DNA of 64,000 nucleotides from Actinomadura graeca (GTDB lineage: Bacteria; Actinomycetota; Actinomycetes; Streptosporangiales; Streptosporangiaceae): the NCBI RefSeq assembly GCF_019175365.1, contig NZ_CP059572.1, positions 8,719,501-8,783,500 of the forward strand. The letters run 5' to 3'. Below the pieces are notes generated by a model that searched no databases, was not told the origin of the DNA, and was given only the letters and a program-made list of their open reading frames with translations. The stretch's first letter is position 1, and the number at the start of each line of letters is the position of its first letter. The position numbers were made by a program, and so were the translations under genes. Below are positions 17,014 through 25,035 of the stretch, in pieces.

Positions 17014-19923
17014 GTGAAACTGGTCGAACGGGACGAGGAACTCGCGGCGCTGGACGGGCTGCTCGCCGGGTTCACACGGACGCGCGGCTCGGTGGTGCTG
17101 GTGAGCGGCGGGATCGCCACCGGCAAGACCGTGCTGCTGCGGACCTTCGCGGAGCGTGCGGCGGGCCGCGGGGCACTCTACCTCGGCGCGGTCGCGTCCC
17201 GCCTTGAGCGCAACGTCCCCTTCGGCGTCCTGGAGCAGCTCTTCCGGAGCCCGGACCTGCCCGACGCCAGCGCGGAGGCGGCGATGCGGTGGCTGGACGC
17301 CGGTGTGCGCGGCGCGTCCCCGGACGGGACGGGACCCGCCGCCGACGCCGGCCGGCTGAGCTCGCCCGTCCTGCGCGGGCTGTGCGACGTCCTGCGCGGC
17401 CTGACCGACGGCCGGCCCGTGGTGATCGGCGTGGACGACGCCCACTACGCCGACGAGACGTCGCTGGGGTGCCTGTTCTACCTGCTGCGCCGGCTGCGGT
17501 CGGCGCGGCTCCACCTGGTCTTCAGCGAGTGCACCCACCTGGCCGCCGCGAACGCGCTGCTGCACAGCGAGGTCCTGCGCGACCCGTCGCTGTGCCGGAT
17601 ACGGCTGGAGCCGCTGTCGAGGGAGGGCGTCGCGGACATGGTCGCGGCGCGTCTCGGCACGCAGGACGCCCGGGACCTCGCCCCCGCCTTCCACGAGGCG
17701 AGCGCCGGCTACCCGCCGCTCGTCCAGGCGCTGATCGAGGACCATCGCGCGGACCCGGGGATGGCGGCGGCGGCGCCCGCCGGCGGCGACGCGTTCGGCC
17801 GGGCGGTGCTGAACCTGCTCTACCGCTACGAGCCCCCGGTGATGGAGGTCGCGCGCGCCACCGCCATCCTGGGCGAGCACGCGTCGGTGAAGCTGCTGGG
17901 CCGCATCCTCGACATCGACGCCGGGTCGGTGGCGCAGGCCCTCAACACGCTCACGGGCGCGGGCATCTGGGCGGACGGCCGCTTCCGCCACGCGGCCCTG
18001 CCCGCGGCGATCCTGGACGGCACCCCGCCGACCGCGCGCATGGTCACGCACGGCCGGGCCGCCGAGCTGCTCAACAACGAGGGCGTCGCGGCGGCGGAGG
18101 TGGCCGCGCACATCGTGGCGGCCGACCACATCGAGGCGCCCTGGGTGATCCCGATCCTGCGCGAGGCCGCCGAGCACGCCCTCGCGAACGACAACGTGCT
18201 CACGAGCCTGCACTACCTGCGGGCCGCGTACCAGCTGTGCGACGACGAGCGCCAGCGGCCGGCGATCGCCTCCGCCCTCGCCGACGCCGAGTGGCGCGTC
18301 GACCCCGCCCGGGTGCTGCGCCACCTGCACGAGATCAACCCCGCCGCGAACGGCCACCCCCTGGACGGGATGGACGGCTACGACGGCTTCACGCCGGTGA
18401 CGTACCTGCTCTGGCACGGCCGCATGGCCGAGGCCCTCGACATCGTCGGCACCTCCCCCCACGACCGTGACGGCGTGCCGTCCGCGGCCGATCTGGAGAC
18501 CCCGCGGCTCTGGGCCGCCTACCTGTACCCCGGCCTGCTGCGGGACCACTTCGCCGAGCACCCCGGCCCCACGGCGCACGGGGCGGGGTGGGCGGCGGCG
18601 CCGAACCCGGAGCTGCAGGGCGCCGCGATGCTGGCGTCCGGGCTGGTCCACGGCAGCGCGAACGGCATCCTGGACACCGCGGAGGGGATACTCCAGCGCT
18701 CCCGCCTGAACCACCGGACGTTCGCGCCGCTCACGAGCGCGCTCGCCCTCCTGATCTACAACGACCGGCTCGACCAGGCGGCGGCCTGGTGCGACTCCCT
18801 GCTGGAAGAGGCCGCCGCCCGGTCCAGCCCCACCTGGCACGCGCTGTTCTCGGCCGAGCGCGCGCTGATCGCGGTCCGGCGGGGCGACCTGGCCGCCGCC
18901 CGGCGGTACGCCGACTTCGCGCTGCGCCTGATCCCCCCGGCGAGCTGGGGCGTCGCGGTCGGGCTGCCGCTCGCGGCGATGGTCCACGCCGCGACGGCCA
19001 TGGGCGACGTCGAGGACGCGGCGACCTACCTCGACGTCCCCGTCCGCGAGGCGATGTTCCAGACCCGGATGGGCCTGCACTACCTGTGCGCGCGTGGCCG
19101 CCACCATCTGGAGGCGGGCCGTCCCCACGCCGCCCTGTCCGACTTCCGGGCCTGCGGGAAGCTGATGGCGGGATGGGGCATCGACCTGCCCGCCGTCGAG
19201 CCGTGGCGCGCCGGGGCGGCCCAGGCCCACCTGCTGCTCGGGGAGGAGCTGGAGGCCAGGCGGCTCATCGACGGCCAGCTCGCGCTGCTGTCGCCCGCGC
19301 ACCTGCGCACGCGCGGGATCTCGCTGCGCGTCCAGGCCGCGACCCGTGACGTCGACGCCCGTCCCGCGCTGCTGCGCGAGGCCGTGGCCGTCCTGGAACG
19401 CGGCGGCGACCAGCTGGAGCTGGCCTACGCGCTGGCCGACCTGGGCGATGCGTGCAGGGCGCGGGGCGAGGCCCGGGACGCCCGCGCGCTGGCCCGCCGG
19501 GCCTGCGACCTCGCCCGCACGTGCGGGATCGACCTGCCGGACCGGGGGGACGCCGCCGAGCCCGCGGAGGCCGACCCCGACGCGGGCCGGGCGACGGAGC
19601 TGAGCGACGCCGAGCAGCGGGTCGCGGCCCTGGCCGCGGACGGCTACACCAACCGGGAGATCTCCGAGCGCCTGTACATCACGATCAGCACGGTGGAGCA
19701 GCACCTGACCAAGATCTACCGCAAGCTCAACGTGAAGCGCTTCGACCTGCGGTCCGCCCTCCAGCGGTCCGGTGCCGACATGGCGGACGATCCGGCTCCC
19801 GGCGTCCCGCGCGAGGACGGGAAGGTCCGCCTCGTGGGGGACGAGCCCCGGCCGCAGCAGGGCGGCGGCCGCAAGCTGTGGCCGGCAAACCGGAGCGTCG
19901 CCGCGTGCAACGGCTGCGGGTGA
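17014..19923 (+). CDS. LuxR-family ATP-binding regulator (LAL), copy 1
   Basis: A protein of about 969 residues of the large ATP-binding LuxR type, common pathway activators in polyketide clusters. Near the N-terminus it has Walker A GGIATGKT and Walker B VVIGVDDAHYADE. A long helical TPR-like middle follows, and then a C-terminal LuxR helix-turn-helix (LSDAEQRVAALAADGYTNRE, then STVEQHL). I chose GTG 17014 because it aligns residue for residue with the start of the paralogue at 22852. In-frame GTG 16990 (with AGGAG four bases before) and GTG 16906 are alternatives. It is convergent with its paralogue, 73 bp apart. A likely activator of the PKS genes or of the SARP. Confidence 0.88.
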   Translation: MKLVERDEELAALDGLLAGFTRTRGSVVLVSGGIATGKTVLLRTFAERAAGRGALYLGAVASRLERNVPFGVLEQLFRSPDLPDASAEAAMRWLDAGVRGASPDGTGPAADAGRLSSPVLRGLCDVLRGLTDGRPVVIGVDDAHYADETSLGCLFYLLRRLRSARLHLVFSECTHLAAANALLHSEVLRDPSLCRIRLEPLSREGVADMVAARLGTQDARDLAPAFHEASAGYPPLVQALIEDHRADPGMAAAAPAGGDAFGRAVLNLLYRYEPPVMEVARATAILGEHASVKLLGRILDIDAGSVAQALNTLTGAGIWADGRFRHAALPAAILDGTPPTARMVTHGRAAELLNNEGVAAAEVAAHIVAADHIEAPWVIPILREAAEHALANDNVLTSLHYLRAAYQLCDDERQRPAIASALADAEWRVDPARVLRHLHEINPAANGHPLDGMDGYDGFTPVTYLLWHGRMAEALDIVGTSPHDRDGVPSAADLETPRLWAAYLYPGLLRDHFAEHPGPTAHGAGWAAAPNPELQGAAMLASGLVHGSANGILDTAEGILQRSRLNHRTFAPLTSALALLIYNDRLDQAAAWCDSLLEEAAARSSPTWHALFSAERALIAVRRGDLAAARRYADFALRLIPPASWGVAVGLPLAAMVHAATAMGDVEDAATYLDVPVREAMFQTRMGLHYLCARGRHHLEAGRPHAALSDFRACGKLMAGWGIDLPAVEPWRAGAAQAHLLLGEELEARRLIDGQLALLSPAHLRTRGISLRVQAATRDVDARPALLREAVAVLERGGDQLELAYALADLGDACRARGEARDARALARRACDLARTCGIDLPDRGDAAEPAEADPDAGRATELSDAEQRVAALAADGYTNREISERLYITISTVEQHLTKIYRKLNVKRFDLRSALQRSGADMADDPAPGVPREDGKVRLVGDEPRPQQGGGRKLWPANRSVAACNGCG

Positions 19924-20213
19924 GGCGGCCCGCCCGCCGGTGAGGCGGCCGCACATCGGACTTCCGCGCCCGTGACGGCAGTGCCGGAGGTCCGCGTCAG
20001 TGCCGGACGTCCGCGTCGCGGACGTGCCGGCCCCCCGTCCCCAGCGCGGGGCCGGACGGCGGCAGCACGATTTCTCCGGCCTGCAGGGCGCCCTTGAGAT
20101 CGAAGCGTTTCACGTTGAGCTTGCGGTAGGTGTTGGTCAGGTGCTGCTCCACCGTGCTGATCGTGATGTAGAGCTTCTTCGAGATCTCGCGGTTGGTGTA
20201 GCCGTCCGCGGCC
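19632..20213. repeat. Imperfect inverted repeat formed by the HTH-coding ends of the two LAL genes
   Basis: About 115 bp coding the LuxR helix-turn-helix of copy 1 (19632-19746) reappears in inverted orientation in copy 2 (about 20098-20213). By eye more than 85% of bases are identical. The shared protein core is DGYTNREIS, then YITISTVEQHLT, then YRKLNVKRFDL. The roughly 350 bp between them holds both stop codons. Confidence 0.75.
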
Positions 20214-22852
20214 AGGGACGCCACCCTCCGCTCGGCGTCGCTGAGCCTGAGACCGGGGACGCCGGGGCCCTCGTCGCCGTCCGGAGGGGCGGCCCTGCAT
20301 GGGATCCCGCACTGCCGGGCGAGGGCGTCGGCCTTGGCGCCCAGTTCCCGGGCGCGTTCGTGCCCGCCGGTGCGGGAGTGGAGGTCGCCGAGGTCGCGCA
20401 GCGTGTGCGCCAGCTCCAGCCGGTCGCCGTAGCGTTCGAGCAGCTCGGCCGACCGTTCGAGCAGCGGCCGCCGGTCGGGGAGGCCGAGGGTGGCGGCCTT
20501 CACGCGCAGCGACATGCCGCGGGTCCGCAGATGGATCGGTGACACGAGGGCCAGCTGCTCGTCGGCGAGCCTCCTCGCCTCGCGTGGTTCCCGCCCCAGC
20601 GCGAGGAGCGTCTGGGCGGCGCCGAGCCGCCACGGCTCGATGGACGCGTCGGCCCGCATCGATCCGCACGCGCGGAAGTCGTACAGGGCGGCGTGGTACC
20701 GCTTCGCCGCCAGGTGGTGGCGTCCGCGGGCGTAGTAGTAGTGCTGGCCCATCGGGGTCCGGAACATGGCCTCGGGCACCGAGGTCTCCAGGAGGGCGGC
20801 CGCGTCGTCGTGCCGTCCGGTGGAGGTCCAGACCTGGATCATGCAGGAGAGCGGCAGCCCGGCGACGACGCCCCAGCCTTTGCGGGGGATCAGGTTCCAC
20901 GCCGTCTCGGCCCGCTCCCCGGCGCCGGCGAGGTCTCCCTGCCGGAGGTCGATCAGTGACCGCAGCGCCGTGAACAGCGCGAGCCACGTCGGGCTGCGGC
21001 GGGTCGCCGCCTCCTCGACGAGGAGGTCGCACCACGGCGCGGACCTGGCCGGGCGGGCGCCGTAGACGAGCGTGCCCAGCGCGATCGACAGCGGCACGAA
21101 CGTCTGCTCGCTGAGGCGAGAGCGTTCCAGGATGCGCTCGGCCGCGCCCAGCGCCCCGTCGATGTCGCCTCGGCGGAGCCTGGTCACGAGCAGGGGCTCC
21201 GCGTGGTCCCCGCCGTCGGACGGGGGCGCCGCGGCCGAGGGTGGTGCGGGCCGGGCGATCGTCCCGGGGCGCGCGGGACCGTGCGGTAGGGGGCCGTGCC
21301 GCACGGTGGTCCCGGGCTGCACGGGGTTGCCGGGCTGCACGGCGTCCCCCGGCCACGCGGGGGGCAGCAGCTCGGGGTACAGGTAGGACGGCCAGTGCTG
21401 GAGGGGGATGAGGTCGAGGACGGCCGGGTGCTCGTCGCTCTGCGCGCCGAGCCCGTTCCGCAGCATCGTGCCGACGGTCCGCAGCGCCTCCGACAGCCGT
21501 CCCTGCCACATCAGCGAGGTGAGCGGGGCCGTCGCGTACCGCTCGTCGAGCAGGTTCTCGCGGATGGCGAGGTCGCATTCCGGCAGCCGCCGCAGCACCA
21601 TCGTGGGGTCGACGCGCCATTCGGCGTCGGCGAGCACGGCGGCGATGACCGCGCGCCGCCGCTCGTCGCCGCACATCTGGTGGGCGGCCCTGAGGTAGCG
21701 GATGCCGGTGTCGAGGTCGTCGCGGATCAGCGCCTGCTCGGCGGCCTCCCGCAGCGTGGGCAGGGCCCAGGGCGGCTCGCCGTGGTTGGACGCGACGATG
21801 TGCTCGGCCACCTCCGCGGCCGCCGCGCCCTCGGAGTGCAGCAGCTGGGCCGCCCGCAGGTGCAGGTCCCGCCGTTCCCCGGCGGGCATGCCGTCGGCGA
21901 CGGCGGCCTGCGCCACCCCGTGGCGGAAGCGGCCGCCGTGCAGGACGCCCGCCGAGGCGAGCGTGGCGACGGCCCGTGCGGCCGACTCGGCGTCGATGTC
22001 GAGCAGCATCCCGAGCAGCCTCGGCGGCAGCGGCTTGTTCAGGACGGCCAGCGCGCGGGCCGCGTCCAGGACGGGGAACTCGTGGCGCCGCAGGAAGCCG
22101 ACGACCGCGCGGCCGAAGGCCCGGCCCGCGAGGCCCTCGGGGACGAGCGGCTGGGGCCCGGCCGCGTAGTCCTCCAGGAGCGCCTCCACGAGCGCCGGGT
22201 TGCCGGCGCTCGTCTCGTGCAGGGCGGGCGCCAGGCGCCGGGCCGTGCCCGCGTCGAAGCGGCTGCGCAGGAGGTCCGCCACGTCGGCGGCCGACATCGG
22301 GCCGAGCTCGATCAGGCGGGAGTGGGGCTCGTGGAGGAACTCGGTGTGCAGCGGGGCCTTCGCGGTGTGGGGCCGCGTCCGCTCGGTGAGCACTGTGAGC
22401 AGCCGCGCGGAGCGCAGGCGGCGGACGAGGTACAGCAGGCACCGCAGCGAGGTCTCGTCGGCGTGGTGGACGTCGTCGACGCCGATCACGACGGGCCGGT
22501 GCTCGGTCAGGCCGCGCAGCAGGTCCCACATCCCGCGGAACCACACCAGCAGGGGCAGCCGGTGCGAGTTCAGCAGCCGTGTCGCGCGCTCGGCCATCGC
22601 GTCGGGGAGCTCGGGACTGCTGAAGAGCTGCTCCAGCACCCCCACCGGCAGGCCGGTCTCCAGGGGCGAGGCGACGGCGCCGAGGACGATGGCGCCGGAC
22701 TCGCGCGCCCTTCTCTCCAGGGAGCACAGGAGCGAGCTCTTGCCCGTGGCGACGCCGCCGCTGATGACCGCCACCCTGCTGCGCACCAGCAGTGAATCCG
22801 TCAGCAATTCTTCGAGAACGGCGACTTCTTCGTTCCGTTTCACCGGACTCAC
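19997..22852 (-). CDS. LuxR-family ATP-binding regulator (LAL), copy 2
   Basis: A 951-residue paralogue of the convergent neighbour, with GTG start at 22852 preceded by a GGGGGAG ribosome site. It has Walker A GGVATGKS, Walker B VVIGVDDVHHADE, the same helical middle (shared phrases such as DAEWRVDP and MGQHYYYARGRHHL versus MGLHYLCARGRHHL), and a C-terminal LuxR helix-turn-helix. The middle differs by a Gly/Pro-rich insert at about residues 490-540 that looks disordered. Two LALs side by side suggest duplication, followed by either redundancy or division of targets. Targets are unknown. Confidence 0.88.
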   Translation of the reverse strand: MSPVKRNEEVAVLEELLTDSLLVRSRVAVISGGVATGKSSLLCSLERRARESGAIVLGAVASPLETGLPVGVLEQLFSSPELPDAMAERATRLLNSHRLPLLVWFRGMWDLLRGLTEHRPVVIGVDDVHHADETSLRCLLYLVRRLRSARLLTVLTERTRPHTAKAPLHTEFLHEPHSRLIELGPMSAADVADLLRSRFDAGTARRLAPALHETSAGNPALVEALLEDYAAGPQPLVPEGLAGRAFGRAVVGFLRRHEFPVLDAARALAVLNKPLPPRLLGMLLDIDAESAARAVATLASAGVLHGGRFRHGVAQAAVADGMPAGERRDLHLRAAQLLHSEGAAAAEVAEHIVASNHGEPPWALPTLREAAEQALIRDDLDTGIRYLRAAHQMCGDERRRAVIAAVLADAEWRVDPTMVLRRLPECDLAIRENLLDERYATAPLTSLMWQGRLSEALRTVGTMLRNGLGAQSDEHPAVLDLIPLQHWPSYLYPELLPPAWPGDAVQPGNPVQPGTTVRHGPLPHGPARPGTIARPAPPSAAAPPSDGGDHAEPLLVTRLRRGDIDGALGAAERILERSRLSEQTFVPLSIALGTLVYGARPARSAPWCDLLVEEAATRRSPTWLALFTALRSLIDLRQGDLAGAGERAETAWNLIPRKGWGVVAGLPLSCMIQVWTSTGRHDDAAALLETSVPEAMFRTPMGQHYYYARGRHHLAAKRYHAALYDFRACGSMRADASIEPWRLGAAQTLLALGREPREARRLADEQLALVSPIHLRTRGMSLRVKAATLGLPDRRPLLERSAELLERYGDRLELAHTLRDLGDLHSRTGGHERARELGAKADALARQCGIPCRAAPPDGDEGPGVPGLRLSDAERRVASLAADGYTNREISKKLYITISTVEQHLTNTYRKLNVKRFDLKGALQAGEIVLPPSGPALGTGGRHVRDADVRH

Positions 22853-23544
22853 GAACTCTCCCCCGACTGCCCGTTCTTCCGAATGTCAGGCCGTGTCGCC
22901 AGGCCCCGCGGTCGCCGTCACATGGCCGAAGGAACGCGCCCGAAGTAAATCTACCGATTCTCCTCTCATGCGGCAACCGGTCACCTTGGGCGATCGATTC
23001 CGGGCTTGTGAGAGGTGCAGTGATAGGCACTTTCGGCATGTGTGCCACACAGGTCAGGCGAATGTAGACTTTAGGTAAGTTTCGGCCGGACGGGGGATAA
23101 TGTAGGGCCGCGTTCAAGGGTCGGACGATAGGGAGGCGCCGCCTATGGATTTCCTCCCCGGGCCGGACGTATGAAGCCTCTTCAAGATCACAGATCGCCT
23201 GTACAGTGCGCGGTCGGCCGGTGGCCCGCCCTCCCGCGCCCGGTCGTCCCGGCGGACGCCTCGGGCCTCCTCCCCCTGTCCGTGGTGGTCCGGTAGGGGG
23301 ACCCCTAAAGTACCCGAAAGGTGATACCAGACGCTTCTCTGACCAGGGGTGACTTCTCTGCGTGCCGGACCGGACGCGAAGTCGACATTGCCCCTCCGGG
23401 TGCGTGAGTGCAGGCTGGTCCCGGCCTCTTCGCGGCCCTCGGGGGCATCCTCGGAGAAGGAATGCAAGGGCCACTGGCCGCCCCTGTTGTCCGACCGGTC
23501 GCCCGAGAAGAGGCGCCGGCCGTCCGCGGCCCCATGTGACCTCC

Positions 23545-23597
23545 CCGTTATTAACGGAATTCACCGTCCCGCCCATTAATTCACGGCGAAGTGAATT
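23545..23597. promoter_or_regulatory. Cluster of palindromes and AATTCAC repeats upstream of the SARP
   Basis: CCGTTA-T-TAACGG (23545-23557) is a perfect palindrome. AATTCAC occurs at 23558 and again exactly 20 bases later at 23578, where it pairs with GTGAATT (23591-23597) as a perfect inverted repeat with a 6-base centre. Regular spacing in an AT-richer patch suggests a repressor or activator site for the SARP or LAL copy 2. The regulator is unknown. Confidence 0.5.
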
Positions 23598-23727
23598 ATC
23601 CGCGCCGCCCTGCGGCGGGTGCGGCGGCCGCGCACTGTACCGGCACCCACAGAGACCGCCGCGTCGGCCGAGGGCGACACGCCCGGGAGGACGCGTTCAC
23701 GGCACGCCGGTGCGGTAAGGGCGGTTT

Positions 23728-23744
23728 GGTGTGGCTTTAACACC
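23728..23744. promoter_or_regulatory. Inverted repeat GGTGT-N7-ACACC upstream of the SARP gene
   Basis: A perfect 5-base inverted repeat about 300 bases before the SARP start, with CTTTAAC in its centre and right arm. It could be an operator. No family could be assigned. Confidence 0.35.
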
Positions 23745-24041
23745 GCGATAGGGGTGTGGCGCGCGTCGGAGGGGGGCGCGCCCTCTTCCGGGGGCCTCGT
23801 CGTAGGGGCTGTGTTTTACGGGTACCACTCGGCGTTCCGCCGTCACATGATCTGAGAGGTGTCCTGACCTCCTGCGGGACCCGCTTCCAGGATCCACCGG
23901 GCGCCGCGGGCCTCCGGGTGCGCGACGCGCCGGGGTCGGGCAGCCGGGCTTCCGCCGGGCCGGTGCGCGCGCACCACCGGGCCGCCGCGTGGGACGAGGG
24001 CCACGGCCGTGCGGCCGCGGCCCGCTTGAGGGGAGAGCATC

Positions 24042-24812
24042 GTGAGATACGAGGTCCTGGGGCCGCTGCGCGTCGTCGACGGCGACGGGTGCGCCGCCAT
24101 CAGCGCACGCAAGATCGAGACCGTCCTGACCGTGCTGCTCATCCGGTCGGACCAGGTGGTGGCGCTGGACCAGCTCATCACCGAGATCTGGGGGGACGCG
24201 CCTCCGCGCCGCGCGATGGCCGGGCTGCACGTCTACATCTCCCAGGTCCGCAAGTTCCTGAACCGGCCCTGGCACGCGGAGAGCCCGGTCGTGACGCGGC
24301 CCCCCGGATACCTGCTGCGCAAGGGCCCCGACGATATCGACTTCCACCTTTTCTTCGACGCCGTGGGGCGGGGGCGTGCCCTGATGCGGGAGGGCCTGCA
24401 CGAGGAGGCGGCGGACGCGCTGGAGGACGCCCTCGGCATGTGGCGCGGCCCGGTGCTGGGCGACCTGCGCAGCGGCCCGATCATCGAGGGCTTCGTGACG
24501 TGGATGACGGAGTCGCGGCTGGAGTGCCTGGAACTGCTCGCGGACGCCCACCTGCGGCTCGGCCGGCACCGCGAGGTGATCGGACGGCTGTACTCGCTGG
24601 TCACCGAGAACCCGCTGCGGGAGTCCTACTACCACCAGCTGATGCTGGCGCTGTACCGCTCCGACCGGCAGGCCGACGCGCTGAAGGTGTACCAGTCCGC
24701 GCGCTCCACGCTGAGGGAGGAACTGGGGCTGGAGCCCTGCCGGGCGCTGCGCGACCTCCAGCGGGCGATCCTGACGGCGGACGAGCGCCTCGACCTCCTC
24801 GCGGCCTCGTAG
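24042..24812 (+). CDS. SARP-family transcriptional activator (AfsR/RedD/DnrI type)
   Basis: A 256-residue Streptomyces antibiotic regulatory protein. The N-terminal OmpR-like winged helix spans about residues 1-90 (RYEVLGPLRV, then LDQLITEIWGDAPPRRA, then HVYISQVRKFL). The bacterial transcriptional activation domain follows at about 95-245 (FDAVGRGRALMREG, then LREELGLEPCRALRDLQ). There is no ATPase or TPR extension, so this is the short pathway-specific form. GTG start with GGGGAG upstream. It lies directly before the PKS genes on the same strand and is the likely direct activator, through the 11-bp repeats at 24922. Confidence 0.92.
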   Translation: MRYEVLGPLRVVDGDGCAAISARKIETVLTVLLIRSDQVVALDQLITEIWGDAPPRRAMAGLHVYISQVRKFLNRPWHAESPVVTRPPGYLLRKGPDDIDFHLFFDAVGRGRALMREGLHEEAADALEDALGMWRGPVLGDLRSGPIIEGFVTWMTESRLECLELLADAHLRLGRHREVIGRLYSLVTENPLRESYYHQLMLALYRSDRQADALKVYQSARSTLREELGLEPCRALRDLQRAILTADERLDLLAAS

Positions 24813-24892
24813 GCGCCGCCCCGGGGGCGGGAAGGAGCGAGGACCACGGTACGAGGCGTGAAAGTGATTTCGTGCTGCCTGAATTCAGCTGG

Positions 24893-24919
24893 AAAAAATC
24901 GCCCGGTGCCGTCCCGGGC
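24893..24919 (-). terminator. Possible intrinsic terminator (- strand orientation) between SARP and PKS
   Basis: GCCCGG-N7-CCGGGC forms a strong hairpin that, read on the - strand, is followed by a run of six T. On the + strand only CTTT follows, so it would stop leftward transcription much better than SARP read-through. No - strand gene feeds into it from the right. Confidence 0.35.
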
Positions 24920-24921
24920 CG

Positions 24922-24939
24922 CTTTGACGGCACTTTAGA
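24922..24939. promoter_or_regulatory. SARP-box-like direct repeat before the first PKS gene
   Basis: CTTTGAC-GGCA-CTTTAGA gives two related heptamers with an 11-bp period, like the pair at 16402-16419. A third, looser element CTTCGAG begins at 24945. It lies about 100 bases before the PKS start, as expected for a SARP activation site. Confidence 0.5.
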
Positions 24940-25035
24940 CCTCTCTTCGAGGATGGCGAGGCCGAGCGCCTGATCTGGGCGAAGACAGTGCCTTCGGTGG
25001 CCGGACCCTGTTCCTCTTGAATGGCGTGGAGTGTG

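Larger units (their letters stand above)
22853..24041. other. 1.19-kb divergent intergenic region between LAL copy 2 and the SARP
   Basis: No protein gene that I can support: the open frames are short and of shadow-like composition. It is clearly regulatory in look. CTTTAGG lies at 23069-23075 with a TAATGT -10-like hexamer at about 23098. CCCTAAAG and CCCGAAAG repeat with 10-bp period at 23303-23320. Palindromes cluster at 23545-23597, and GGTGT-N7-ACACC sits at 23728-23744 before the SARP. Local base composition drops below the surrounding GC level around 23545-23600. Confidence 0.6.

Noticed and set aside
23349..23579. A possible 76-codon gene between LAL copy 2 and the SARP
   Set aside because: No family match that I recognise, no clear ribosome site, and composition like non-coding DNA; it runs into the palindrome cluster.
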